Below are positions 35,735 to 44,247 of a stretch of 64,000 nucleotides of DNA, piece after piece; the stretch's first letter is position 1, and every line of letters begins with the position of its first letter. Both the position numbers and the translations under genes were made by a program. Source of the DNA: Methylophilus aquaticus (GTDB taxonomy: Bacteria > Pseudomonadota > Gammaproteobacteria > Burkholderiales > Methylophilaceae). Below the pieces are notes generated by a model. It did not search any database and was not told the origin of the DNA. It saw only the letters and a list, made by a program, of their open reading frames with translations. The stretch is taken from positions 62,001 to 126,000 of the forward strand of contig NZ_JAVCAP010000004.1 of assembly GCF_030769565.1 (NCBI RefSeq). The letters run 5' to 3'.

Positions 35735-38366
35735 AGTTAGTTACGGCAGCAAACCCAGCAGCAAACAGATTCGTCAGGCGTTTTTAGACTTTTTTGCCTC
35801 CAAAGGCCACCAGATTGTTGCTTCCAGTTCGCTGGTGCCGCACGGTGACCCCACCTTGCTATTTACCAACGCGGGCATGAACCAGTTTAAAGACGTCTTT
35901 CTCGGGTTTGATAAACGCGCTTACACCCGTGCTACGAGCAGCCAGAAATGTGTCCGGGCCGGAGGTAAACACAACGATCTGGAAAACGTCGGTTATACCG
36001 CACGTCACCATACTTTTTTCGAAATGTTGGGTAACTTCAGCTTTGGCGATTATTTCAAGCGTGATGCCATTCAGTTCGCCTGGGAGTTGCTGACAGAGGT
36101 GTATGCACTGCCCAAAGAGCGGCTGATGGTCACCGTGTATGCCGAAGATGATGAAGCCTACGATATCTGGAATAAAGAGGTCGGCGTACCGGCTGATAAG
36201 ATTGTACGTATTGGTGACAATAAAGGTGCGCGCTACGCTTCTGATAACTTCTGGATGATGGGCGACACGGGTCCTTGTGGTCCCTGTACCGAAATTTTTT
36301 ATGACCATGGCGACCATATTCCCGGTGGCCCTCCAGGCTCTCCAGACGAAGACGGCGACCGGTTTATCGAAATCTGGAACAACGTGTTCATGCAGTTCAA
36401 CCGCGATGAAGCCGGTGTCATGCATCCGCTGCCAAAACCTTCGGTCGATACCGGTATGGGCCTGGAGCGTATTTCTGCGGTGCTGCAGGGCGTGCATGCC
36501 AATTACGAAATCGATTTGTTCCAGGCATTGATTAAAGCGGCCGCGCGTGAAACCCATACCGCCGATCTGGACAGTCCATCCCTCAAGGTGCTGGCTGACC
36601 ATATTCGTGCCTGCTCTTTCCTGATTGCCGATGGTGTGATCCCCGGTAATGAAGGCCGTGGCTATGTGCTGCGCCGCATTATCCGCCGCGCCATTCGTCA
36701 TGGCTACAAACTGGGCTGTCGCGCTGCCTTCTTCCACAAGCTGGTACCTGATCTGGTCGCTGAGATGGGCGAGGCCTATTCTGAGCTTGCCAGCAATCAA
36801 ACACGCGTTGCCGACACGCTCAAGCAGGAAGAAGACCGTTTCTTTGAAACCATTGAAAACGGTATGCAGATTCTGGAAGCTGAACTGGCAACCAAGCCAG
36901 TCGTATTCAACGGCGATCTGGCCTTCAAGCTGCACGATACCTTTGGTTTCCCGCTGGATTTGACCGCCGACATCTGCCGTGAACGTGGTGTGGCGGTGGA
37001 TACTGCTGGTTTTGATGCCGCCATGGCGCGCCAGAAAGAGCAGGCGCGTGCGGCTGGTAAATTTAAAATGGCGCTCAATCTGGAATATGAAGGTGCTGCG
37101 ACCACATTCCACGGTTACGAAAAGCTTGAAACAGCCGCCAAGGTGTTGGCTTTGTACAGAGATGGTAGCCCGGTCAATACCCTGAGTGAAGGCGACTTGG
37201 GTGTGGTGGTGCTGGATGACACGCCTTTCTACGCCGAATCCGGCGGCCAGATTGGTGATAGCGGCGAACTCAAGTCTGCCAACGGTATTTTTGCTGTAGA
37301 AGATACGCAAAAAATTCAGGCGGCGGTATTTGGTCACCATGGCGTACTTAAAACGGGCAGCTTGTCGGTCGGCGATGCATTAACGGCCAGGGTCGATCTG
37401 CTGGCACGCGCGAGCACCATGCGCAATCATTCGGCTACCCATTTGATGCACAAAGCCTTGCGTGAGGTGCTGGGTGCGCATGTGCAGCAAAAAGGCAGTC
37501 TGGTCGATACCGAAAAAACCCGCTTTGACTTTGTACATAATGCCCCAATGACCGATGCCGAAATTGCGCAGGTTGAGGCTTTGGTGAATGCTGAAGTGCT
37601 GGCCAATCAGGCCACGCAGGCGCGTGTCATGGATATTGAATCCGCGCAAAAGACTGGCGCCATGATGCTGTTTGGTGAAAAGTATGGCGACGAAGTGCGC
37701 GTGCTGGACATTGGCTCCTCACGTGAATTGTGCGGTGGCACGCATGTCAGTCGTACCGGCGACATTGGTCTGTTCAAGATTACAGCTGAAAGCGGTGTGG
37801 CTGCCGGGGTACGTCGCGTCGAGGCGACGACTGGTACGGGTGCGCTCGCGTATATCGGTGAAACCGAGAAAAACCTGCAGGCGATTGCCGCCGCCGTAAA
37901 AGCCACGCCGGCTGAAGCTGCCGAGCGCGTGACACAACTGGTTGACGCCAGCCGTAGCCTTGAAAAAGAACTGGCCAGGCTGAAATCTAAACTGGCCAGT
38001 GCGCAAGGCGATGAATTACTTAACCAGGCGCAGGATGTCCACGGCGTCAAAGTGCTGGCGGCCACACTGGAAGGTGCGGATGCCAATACCCTGCGCGAAA
38101 CCATGGATAAGCTCAAGGACAAGCTCAAATCTGCCGTCATTGTGTTGGCGAGTGTTGCTGACGGTAAAGTCAGCCTTGCTGCTGGCGTCACTGCCGATTT
38201 GATCGCCAAAGTGAAGGCGGGTGAACTGGTCAACCATGTGGCGGGTCAAGTAGGGGGCAAGGGTGGTGGTAAGCCAGACATGGCGATGGCGGGTGGCACA
38301 GATGCCAGCAAGCTACCACAAGCACTGACGGGTGTGGCTGAGTGGGTTGGGCAAAAACTTAATTAA
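35715..38366 (+). CDS. alaS: Alanine-tRNA ligase
   Basis: 883 aa with all normal parts: class II aminoacylation core ([33 protein letters not shown]), tRNA recognition domain, and an editing domain with zinc ligands NHSATHLMH and [10 protein letters not shown]-terminal oligomerisation/DHHA1 domain ends in the Gly-rich [18 protein letters not shown] 35715 lies inside recX. A frame of 493 codons open on the opposite strand is a codon-bias shadow. Confidence 0.98.
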   Translation: MTAQKTKVSYGSKPSSKQIRQAFLDFFASKGHQIVASSSLVPHGDPTLLFTNAGMNQFKDVFLGFDKRAYTRATSSQKCVRAGGKHNDLENVGYTARHHTFFEMLGNFSFGDYFKRDAIQFAWELLTEVYALPKERLMVTVYAEDDEAYDIWNKEVGVPADKIVRIGDNKGARYASDNFWMMGDTGPCGPCTEIFYDHGDHIPGGPPGSPDEDGDRFIEIWNNVFMQFNRDEAGVMHPLPKPSVDTGMGLERISAVLQGVHANYEIDLFQALIKAAARETHTADLDSPSLKVLADHIRACSFLIADGVIPGNEGRGYVLRRIIRRAIRHGYKLGCRAAFFHKLVPDLVAEMGEAYSELASNQTRVADTLKQEEDRFFETIENGMQILEAELATKPVVFNGDLAFKLHDTFGFPLDLTADICRERGVAVDTAGFDAAMARQKEQARAAGKFKMALNLEYEGAATTFHGYEKLETAAKVLALYRDGSPVNTLSEGDLGVVVLDDTPFYAESGGQIGDSGELKSANGIFAVEDTQKIQAAVFGHHGVLKTGSLSVGDALTARVDLLARASTMRNHSATHLMHKALREVLGAHVQQKGSLVDTEKTRFDFVHNAPMTDAEIAQVEALVNAEVLANQATQARVMDIESAQKTGAMMLFGEKYGDEVRVLDIGSSRELCGGTHVSRTGDIGLFKITAESGVAAGVRRVEATTGTGALAYIGETEKNLQAIAAAVKATPAEAAERVTQLVDASRSLEKELARLKSKLASAQGDELLNQAQDVHGVKVLAATLEGADANTLRETMDKLKDKLKSAVIVLASVADGKVSLAAGVTADLIAKVKAGELVNHVAGQVGGKGGGKPDMAMAGGTDASKLPQALTGVAEWVGQKLN

Positions 38367-38392
38367 TCTATATTGTTTTCAAGAGCGGAATA

Positions 38393-39622
38393 ATGGCATT
38401 AATCGTACAAAAATATGGTGGTACCTCGGTGGCTAACCCCGAACGTATCCGCAATGTGGCTAATCGCGTCGCGCGCTACAAGGCCTTGGGCCATCAGGTA
38501 GTGGTGGTGGTATCGGCGATGTCTGGTGAAACCAATCGCCTGATTGGCCTGGCTAAAGAAATCATGCCGGACCCCGATCCACGTGAACTGGATGTCATGG
38601 TCTCTACGGGTGAGCAGGTCACCATCGGCATGACGGCACTGGCCCTGCTGGAGTTAGGCATTAAGGCCAAAAGTTATACCGGTAGCCAGGTCAAAATTCT
38701 GACCGATGATGCCTTCACCAAGGCGCGGATTCTGGATATTGACCAACACAACCTGAAAAAAGATCTGGATGCCGGTTACGTCTGTGTGGTGGCCGGTTTT
38801 CAAGGGGTCGATGCCAACGGCAATATCACGACCTTGGGTCGCGGTGGTTCAGATACCACGGGCGTCGCACTGGCGGCGGCACTGGGCGCTGATGAATGCC
38901 AGATTTACACGGATGTCGATGGCGTGTATACCACTGATCCGCGTGTTGTGCCCGAGGCGCGCCGTCTGGATAAAATCACCTTTGAAGAAATGCTGGAGCT
39001 GGCCTCGCAAGGCTCCAAGGTGTTGCAGATTCGCTCAGTCGAGTTTGCCGGTAAATACAAAGTCAAATTACGTGTGCTTTCCAGCTTTGAAGAAGAAGGC
39101 GATGGCACACTGATCACATTCGAAGAAAATGAGGGAAGCATGGAAAATCCAATCATCTCCGGGATCGCATTTAATCGCGATGAGGCGAAAATCACTGTCG
39201 CAGGCGTGCCTGACAAACCAGGCATTGCCTATCAGATTTTAGGCCCGGTGGCCGATGCCAATATCGATGTCGATATGATTATCCAGAACGTAGGGGCAGA
39301 CGGCACCACTGACTTTACCTTTACCGTACACAAAAATGAAATGAACAAGGCGCTCAGTATTCTGCGTGAAAAAGTGCAGGGACATATTCAGGCGCGCGAG
39401 ATTCATGGCGACGACAAAATTGCCAAGGTCTCAGTGGTTGGTGTAGGCATGCGTTCACATGTCGGCATTGCCAGCCAGATGTTCCGCACATTGGCCGAAG
39501 AAGGCATCAATATCCAGATGATCTCGACCAGCGAGATTAAAATCGCAGTCGTGATTGAAGAGAAATATATGGAGCTGGCAGTGCGTGTTCTGCACAAAGC
39601 GTTTGATCTTGAAAACGCTTAA
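38393..39622 (+). CDS. lysC: Aspartate kinase
   Basis: First step of the aspartate family (Lys, Thr, Met). 409 aa: kinase domain from [15 protein letters not shown], with [10 protein letters not shown] and [20 protein letters not shown]. Two C-terminal ACT domains (about 265-405) bind the feedback amino acids. Length and layout match the monofunctional, Lys+Thr-regulated type. Internal GTG/ATG codons could yield a separate regulatory subunit, as in some relatives, but I see no strong evidence for it. Confidence 0.97.
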   Translation: MALIVQKYGGTSVANPERIRNVANRVARYKALGHQVVVVVSAMSGETNRLIGLAKEIMPDPDPRELDVMVSTGEQVTIGMTALALLELGIKAKSYTGSQVKILTDDAFTKARILDIDQHNLKKDLDAGYVCVVAGFQGVDANGNITTLGRGGSDTTGVALAAALGADECQIYTDVDGVYTTDPRVVPEARRLDKITFEEMLELASQGSKVLQIRSVEFAGKYKVKLRVLSSFEEEGDGTLITFEENEGSMENPIISGIAFNRDEAKITVAGVPDKPGIAYQILGPVADANIDVDMIIQNVGADGTTDFTFTVHKNEMNKALSILREKVQGHIQAREIHGDDKIAKVSVVGVGMRSHVGIASQMFRTLAEEGINIQMISTSEIKIAVVIEEKYMELAVRVLHKAFDLENA

Positions 39623-39652
39623 AAAGCACATAAAACATTCTTTAATTTTGCG

Positions 39653-39681
39653 TTGATTTTTGAAGGGTTTTCGCGTAGTAT
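39653..39681 (+). promoter_or_regulatory. Promoter of tRNA-Ser
   Basis: TTGATT (39653-39658) and TAGTAT (39676-39681) with a 17-base spacer. A GC-rich GGCGCCC directly after the -10 is the discriminator type found at stringently controlled stable-RNA promoters. The tRNA begins 68 bases downstream. Confidence 0.65.
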
Positions 39682-39749
39682 GGCGCCCTTCAATGCAGTA
39701 CTCAGTGCGGTGTTGAACAGCAGTTAGCACTGCGATAAGGTTGTAAAAC

Positions 39750-39843
39750 GGTGAGCTGGCCGAGTGGTCGAAGGCACTTCCCTGCTAAGGAAGCATATGG
39801 GCTTAAACCTGTATCGAGGGTTCGAATCCCTCGCTCACCGCCA
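39750..39843 (+). tRNA. serX: tRNA-Ser (anticodon GCU)
   Basis: 94-base class II tRNA. Acceptor arms are GGTGAGC and GCTCACC with discriminator G and encoded CCA (39841-39843). The anticodon stem CTTCC/GGAAG holds loop CTGCTAA, with GCT at 39784-39786. A long variable arm follows and the T-loop is GTTCGAATC. It reads AGC/AGU serine codons. Confidence 0.97.
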
Positions 39844-39879
39844 ATATTGTTTAATGCAAAAAGCATTGCATAATATTGG
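39841..39879 (+). repeat. Nested inverted repeat at the 3' end of tRNA-Ser
   Basis: Arms CCAATATT (39841-39848, starting on the CCA) and AATATTGG (39872-39879) enclose a second stem AATGC-AAAAA-GCATT. There is no T run. It may mark the transcript end or a processing site. Confidence 0.45.
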
Positions 39880-39928
39880 AAAATGGATGAATCAGAACCT
39901 TGGTTCCATGCCACAAATCTTAAAATGG

Positions 39929-39937
39929 TGTTATAAT
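39929..39937 (+). promoter_or_regulatory. Extended -10 promoter of tRNA-Arg
   Basis: TGTTATAAT is a perfect extended -10. No good -35 is present at the normal distance. The tRNA starts 35 bases downstream. Confidence 0.6.
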
Positions 39938-39972
39938 GCTGGTCTTGTTGCAACACGGTTGTAACTACCCTA

Positions 39973-40049
39973 GCGCCCGTAGCTCAGTTGGATAGAGTAT
40001 TTGGCTACGAACCAAAGGGTCGGGCGTTCGAATCGCTCCGGGCGCGCCA
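39973..40049 (+). tRNA. argV: tRNA-Arg (anticodon ACG)
   Basis: 77-base tRNA: acceptor GCGCCCG/CGGGCGC with discriminator G and encoded CCA (40047-40049). The anticodon stem TTTGG/CCAAA holds loop CTACGAA (anticodon ACG). The T-arm is GGGCG-TTCGAAT-CGCTC with one G-U pair. The A34 is expected to be edited to inosine to read CGU/CGC/CGA. Confidence 0.97.
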
Positions 40050-40066
40050 AATTTAGCAATTAGATC

Positions 40067-40100
40067 AACCGGTTAGGCTTCAAAGCTTAACCGGTTTTTT
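40067..40100 (+). terminator. Rho-independent terminator after tRNA-Arg
   Basis: Stem AACCGGTTA/TAACCGGTT with an inner GGCTT/AGCTT-like part, followed by TTTTTT. Closes the tRNA region before the AT-rich accessory segment. Confidence 0.88.
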
Positions 40101-40253
40101 CTTTGGTGGGTATCACTTGAGGTTTTAGTTGATCATCTGAATAGCCAAGTTTCGCACTTATCATGATAGAAACGGTACCGATCACCCATGAGTATCGTAA
40201 TTGAGCAATTATTTTTTGCGTTTGTTTTGATGCTTCAAGAAAATTGCTGACCA

Positions 40254-42236
40254 TTAAGTTTTTGTTATCAATAGTTTCTCTAATGCATGTTTAACCTCGT
40301 TGATAACGCGATCCCAATCTCCTACATTTTGCTGTCTAAACAATGTCGCAGTTGGGTACCATGGGCTATCATCTCTATTCAACATCCAACGATAATCTGG
40401 TAAATATGAAATCAGTATCCAGACTTTTTTAGCCATGGCACCCGCCAAATGCGCTACCGAGGTATCAACCGTTATTATTAAATCTAAACAATCTACCAGT
40501 GCTGCGGTATCAGAAAAGTCTACGAATTCATCTTGATATTGGTGCAGTTGTTTTAGTCCGTGTAGTCCCGCCATGTCCTGTTCTTTAACCTCTTTTTGCA
40601 AGGAATAGAATGCTATTGGCAGGCTAAATAAAGGCTGTAATTTTTCTAACGGAATGCTGCGGTCATGATCTTTTTTATGTGCTGCTGAACCTGACCATAC
40701 CAATCCCACTTGAAGCGTTTTGGATGTTACCGGACATTTCTGCTCCCAATCACGCTTTTTTGCTTGGTCAGCATAAAAATATGGAACTGCATTGGGAACG
40801 TTTTCTAATGAAGTTTTAAATGCCAGAGGTAAGCTCATTATCGGGCAGTGCAAATCAAATGCATCAATCTTTTCATCTTTCTTGACAATCTTGGCATTGA
40901 GTCCCATGGCTTTGACTATTGAGTATAATGGTGCTGGCACACTCAGAATGACTTTCCCGCCAAGCTTTTCTACTAAAGGTACATAGCGGCAAAACTGAAT
41001 AAAATCTCCTAAGCCTTGCTCTGGATAAATATATAGAACTTTATTATGTAGCGGTACCTGACCCAGCCATAAAGGTTGCTCATACACTGGGTAAGCTTCT
41101 TTTTGTCCCTTTCTGTGGCGGCGGTATTCATACAACCTCCAACCTTCTTCATACTCTCCCATTAGTATTTTGAGTAGCGCTTTATTCCAATACGGGTCAG
41201 CGATTTCTGGGTTCAATGCAATGGCTTTATCAAAGCTTTGAATTGCCTCATCTAGTTTTTCCAGGCTTTGCAAAGCCAAGCCACGGTTTGCATACGTGTC
41301 AGCGGAGGCGGGATCTAATGCGATGGCCTCTTCATAGCCAGTTATCGCGTCATCAAACCGATTCAATGCTTGTAGTGCGTTGCTTTTACCGTTAAGTGCA
41401 TCTGAGGAGTTTGTGTTTAGTGCAATCGCTTTCTCGTAACTTAACAGCGCCTCATCAAACCTTTTAAGCTCCATCAATACATTGCCTTGTCCGTTATAGG
41501 CATACGCATAATCTGGATTAAGTTGTATTGCTTTCTGAAAATAACTTAATGCATCTTCAAACTTTCTGAGTTCAATAAGCGCATTGCCACAATTATTGTA
41601 AGCATCCACATAATTGCTTTTTAAGCTGATCGCCTGATCAAAGTCAGAGATGGCTTCTGGATATTTTTTTAGCTCTTTTAATATTACACCACGGTTAAAA
41701 TATGCTTCTGCATGCCGCGGGTTGGACTTGAGTGCATGCGCGTAACTCAATATTGCTTGATCATATCTTCTCAGCTCTTTGAGTAGGTTGCCTCGATTAT
41801 TGTATGCGTTGGCATAGTTTGGTTTTAATGCTACTGCTTGATCATAGTCTTTAAGTGCATCAGCCAGATTGCCAAATTTCTCGTTTATGATTGCACGGTT
41901 GTAATACGCTTCAGCATAGTTTTTATTCAAGCTAATTGCTTGATTATAGTCACTGAATGCCTCCTCAAACCGGTTAAGCGCAAATAAGGCGGCGCCTCGA
42001 TTGCCGTAAGCAGAAAATTGGGTTGGGTCAATGTCTATTGATTTTTCTATGTACTCCAATCCCATCAGGAACTGGCCAAGTTGGAATTCGATCATGGCCA
42101 AATTGTTTAAAAGACGTGGGTGATTGGAATAAGCGTTCAATAAATCGAGGTATAAGCCCCTTGCCTCTGTCAAGCTGCCAACTTGATGGAGCTTTAACGC
42201 TTGTTTAAATTGAACTTCTTGCTGTAAATCCTTCAT
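40254..42236 (-). CDS. TPR protein with C-terminal GT9/GT41-like glycosyltransferase domain
   Basis: 660 aa. Residues 1 to about 390 hold some ten tetratricopeptide repeats in tandem (pattern AYNNRGNLLKELRRYDQAI, AYFNRGVILKELKKYPEAI). From about 440 a glycosyltransferase-B half follows, with VGLVWSGSAAHKKDHDRSIPL and LDLIITVDTSVAHLAGAMAKKVW, the nucleotide-sugar site of GT9/GT41-type enzymes. It may glycosylate a protein or surface glycan; the substrate is unknown. ATG 42236 has GAGGAG upstream; a longer frame adds 28 residues without support. The gene is clearly AT-richer than recA-lysC and lies next to tRNA-Arg. Confidence 0.85.
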   Translation of the reverse strand: MKDLQQEVQFKQALKLHQVGSLTEARGLYLDLLNAYSNHPRLLNNLAMIEFQLGQFLMGLEYIEKSIDIDPTQFSAYGNRGAALFALNRFEEAFSDYNQAISLNKNYAEAYYNRAIINEKFGNLADALKDYDQAVALKPNYANAYNNRGNLLKELRRYDQAILSYAHALKSNPRHAEAYFNRGVILKELKKYPEAISDFDQAISLKSNYVDAYNNCGNALIELRKFEDALSYFQKAIQLNPDYAYAYNGQGNVLMELKRFDEALLSYEKAIALNTNSSDALNGKSNALQALNRFDDAITGYEEAIALDPASADTYANRGLALQSLEKLDEAIQSFDKAIALNPEIADPYWNKALLKILMGEYEEGWRLYEYRRHRKGQKEAYPVYEQPLWLGQVPLHNKVLYIYPEQGLGDFIQFCRYVPLVEKLGGKVILSVPAPLYSIVKAMGLNAKIVKKDEKIDAFDLHCPIMSLPLAFKTSLENVPNAVPYFYADQAKKRDWEQKCPVTSKTLQVGLVWSGSAAHKKDHDRSIPLEKLQPLFSLPIAFYSLQKEVKEQDMAGLHGLKQLHQYQDEFVDFSDTAALVDCLDLIITVDTSVAHLAGAMAKKVWILISYLPDYRWMLNRDDSPWYPTATLFRQQNVGDWDRVINEVKHALEKLLITKT

Positions 42237-42356
42237 TTGATCTCCTCTGAGCCTTGGACTGAACATGAAGAAACGGGTCTGTTGATGGGGGAATATAGCG
42301 GCTTTGATGCTAAATACCAAGCATGAGCAGATGACCCTGGCATGGACTTCTGGAAA

Positions 42357-42440
42357 TAAACCGCTACAAGATAAAGGCCATTTTTAGGCTTTTGGTTGGT
42401 TTAAATAAACCATAATTATCCAAAGCGGTTGATATAAACC
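42357..42440. promoter_or_regulatory. Cluster of TAAACC repeats in the divergent gap before the sigma gene
   Basis: TAAACC occurs at 42357-42362 and 42435-42440. The palindrome GGTTTAAATAAACC (42398-42411) holds it in both orientations. The 334-base gap between the TPR gene and the sigma gene contains these repeats and the promoter-like element further on; I see no other gene in it. Confidence 0.35.
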
Positions 42441-42477
42441 AATATTATTTCGGGAAAAATTCACTGGTCTAATTTTT

Positions 42478-42498
42478 TATAATTGAGAATCAATCGCT
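42478..42498 (+). promoter_or_regulatory. -10 box joined to a Fur-like half site before the sigma gene
   Basis: TATAAT (42478-42483) is directly followed by TGAGAATCAATCGCT, whose first half fits the Fur motif (6 of 7) while the second half is poor (3 of 7). No clear -35 is seen. FecI-type sigma genes are commonly Fur-controlled, which makes the site plausible. Confidence 0.35.
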
Positions 42499-42570
42499 TA
42501 TAGCTTACGCACCATCATGGCACATGTTTTGCAACCATTACCAAGTCTATCAAGATGTTGGTGGTGCGGT

Positions 42571-43068
42571 ATGAATGATTCTCTGGCGTGGTGCGGTATC
42601 GATTTAAACTGGGCATATTCCGATGTCCTCCGGCGCATTGGTCGCCGAACGGCCTGTATACATCGTGCCAAAGATATTCTGCATGATGCCCTGGTGTTTT
42701 TTGCCGTGTCCAGCCATCCTGCGCGCGAAGAATCTCCGCAAGCCTATCTTAACGGCATTGTGAACCACCTGCTGGTGGACGAGTTCCGCTACCTGAATCG
42801 CTTTGTCGATGAAGAGCAAATCGACGAATCGGCCATGGCGCTTGAATGCTCGCCCGAGCAATTGTACGAAACCCGGCAAAAGCTGTTTCACCTGCAACGG
42901 ATTGTGGATCAACTCCCTATCAAATGCCGCCAGGTCTTCTGGCTGTTTCATGTCGATGATATGAAACAGCGTGAAATTGCTGACCATCTCGGCATCAGCA
43001 CTAATATGGTGGAAAAACACCTGATCCGCGCCATGCTCGATATTCGCGCTTTTCAACAAACCCAATAA
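42571..43068 (+). CDS. FecI-type ECF sigma factor
   Basis: RNA polymerase sigma factor of the iron-starvation group, about 165 aa from ATG 42571. Region 2 covers AKDILHDALVFFAV to YLNGIVNHLLVDEFRYLNRF. Region 4 is LPIKCRQVFWLFHVDDMKQREIADHLG-type with helix-turn-helix ISTNMVEKHLIRAM. An ATG at 42517 would add a Trp/Cys-rich head that the family lacks. It is followed after six bases by the FecR gene and then by a transducer with an STN domain, the classic cell-surface signalling order. Confidence 0.88.
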   Translation: MNDSLAWCGIDLNWAYSDVLRRIGRRTACIHRAKDILHDALVFFAVSSHPAREESPQAYLNGIVNHLLVDEFRYLNRFVDEEQIDESAMALECSPEQLYETRQKLFHLQRIVDQLPIKCRQVFWLFHVDDMKQREIADHLGISTNMVEKHLIRAMLDIRAFQQTQ

Positions 43069-43074
43069 AGAGTC

Positions 43075-44082
43075 ATGCGCAAACCGCTCACCCTCAGTGA
43101 ACTGGCTGCCCGCTGGTATATCCGCATGCGGCATACCAAGCAGGATGCTCCTGAGCGTCGCGAGTTTGAGCAATGGCTATCACTTGATGCGCGTCATGCG
43201 GCTGAATACGAAAGTATTGCAGGGCTCATGCGTCAGCTCGATTCCAAAGAGGCACTGTCCAGTTTGGCTGATGCCGCCGAGCAGCAAGCCTTTATGGCTC
43301 AGGAAAGCAAGCGCAAGCTTAAACAGCGTCGTGTCGGGCAACTGATGGTCATTGGCATGTTCTGTGTGATCGGCTATTTTACCCATCAGCAATATCAGGT
43401 GTGGCAAGCTGCGCCAGTCATGCAAATGGCTGCGCTCAACCCGGTTGGTCAAATCGCGATTAAAACACTGGATGACGGCACCAAAGTGACCTTGAGCGCC
43501 AAGAGCGAAATGGAAGTGACTTACTATCGCCACGAACGCCACGTATTACTCAAAGAAGGTGAGGCGGTGTTTGACGTTGAAAAAGACCCCGAGCGCCCAT
43601 TTGTGGTCGAAACCGATACCGCAGTCGTCACTGTATTGGGCACACGCTTTGCCGTGAACCGGCTAGACCAACTGGTCCGGGTGAGTGTTGACCATGGCCG
43701 AGTAAAAGTCGCGCCCAAGCTGGCCGCGCCGAGCAAGGCTACTGCAACAGAGGCCCCTTTAGAGTCACGCGAAATTACCAACGGCCAGGTGGTAGAAGTC
43801 TATCCCAATCACGCCACCGTGCTGGTCAATCGCCCTGCTGCCGATGCCTTTGCGTTCCTCACCGGACGTCTCGTGTTTGACCGCGCAGATCTGGGTGAAA
43901 TTGCCAGCACCGTTTCACGTTATCGCCTCAAGCCGGTGCAGTCACAAGGCAGACAAATCCGTAATATCTCTGCCGATATCAATATTCACAATATTGATCA
44001 GTTTCTGCATGGCCTGCCCAATATCGCAGCCGTACAAGTGCAAGAAACCCCGCAATACACCTTGCTGAATAGCCAACGCTAA
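43075..44082 (+). CDS. FecR-type anti-sigma regulator
   Basis: Membrane-bound anti-sigma / sigma regulator, 335 aa. The N-terminal cytoplasmic part shows AARWYIRMRHTKQDAPERREFEQWL, with the WL signature for sigma binding. One membrane helix lies near residues 88-104 (VGQLMVIGMFCVIGYF). The periplasmic FecR domain follows: LDDGTKVTLSAKSEMEVTYY, LLKEGEAVFDVEKDPERPFVVET, VTVLGTRFAVNRL. The C-terminal STN-like segment (LVFDRADLGEIASTVSRYRL) would contact the transducer. It is coupled to the sigma gene six bases upstream. Confidence 0.93.
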   Translation: MRKPLTLSELAARWYIRMRHTKQDAPERREFEQWLSLDARHAAEYESIAGLMRQLDSKEALSSLADAAEQQAFMAQESKRKLKQRRVGQLMVIGMFCVIGYFTHQQYQVWQAAPVMQMAALNPVGQIAIKTLDDGTKVTLSAKSEMEVTYYRHERHVLLKEGEAVFDVEKDPERPFVVETDTAVVTVLGTRFAVNRLDQLVRVSVDHGRVKVAPKLAAPSKATATEAPLESREITNGQVVEVYPNHATVLVNRPAADAFAFLTGRLVFDRADLGEIASTVSRYRLKPVQSQGRQIRNISADINIHNIDQFLHGLPNIAAVQVQETPQYTLLNSQR

Positions 44083-44247
44083 CTAACGCTGGTCGCCACA
44101 CGTGCTGGCGCCAGCGCCACGCACTCAACCTCCCCATATGAATCGCTTGCTCAGTCGCGCCCCTCTATCACTGAGTTATGTAAATATTTGTAATCGACAT
44201 CAGGGTTTTGCCTCTCTCCTCGATGAGTCAGCATGGAGGAGAAAGTG

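Noticed and set aside
35859-37340. Long open frame (493 codons) on the strand opposite alaS
   Set aside because: It lies wholly inside a certain alaS gene, has no recognisable domain and comes from the codon bias of alaS on the antisense strand.
41200-42200. Repetitive DNA in the TPR gene as a tandem repeat element
   Set aside because: The periodicity is that of 34-residue TPR protein repeats (about 102 bases, diverged) within a coding frame, not a DNA-level repeat.
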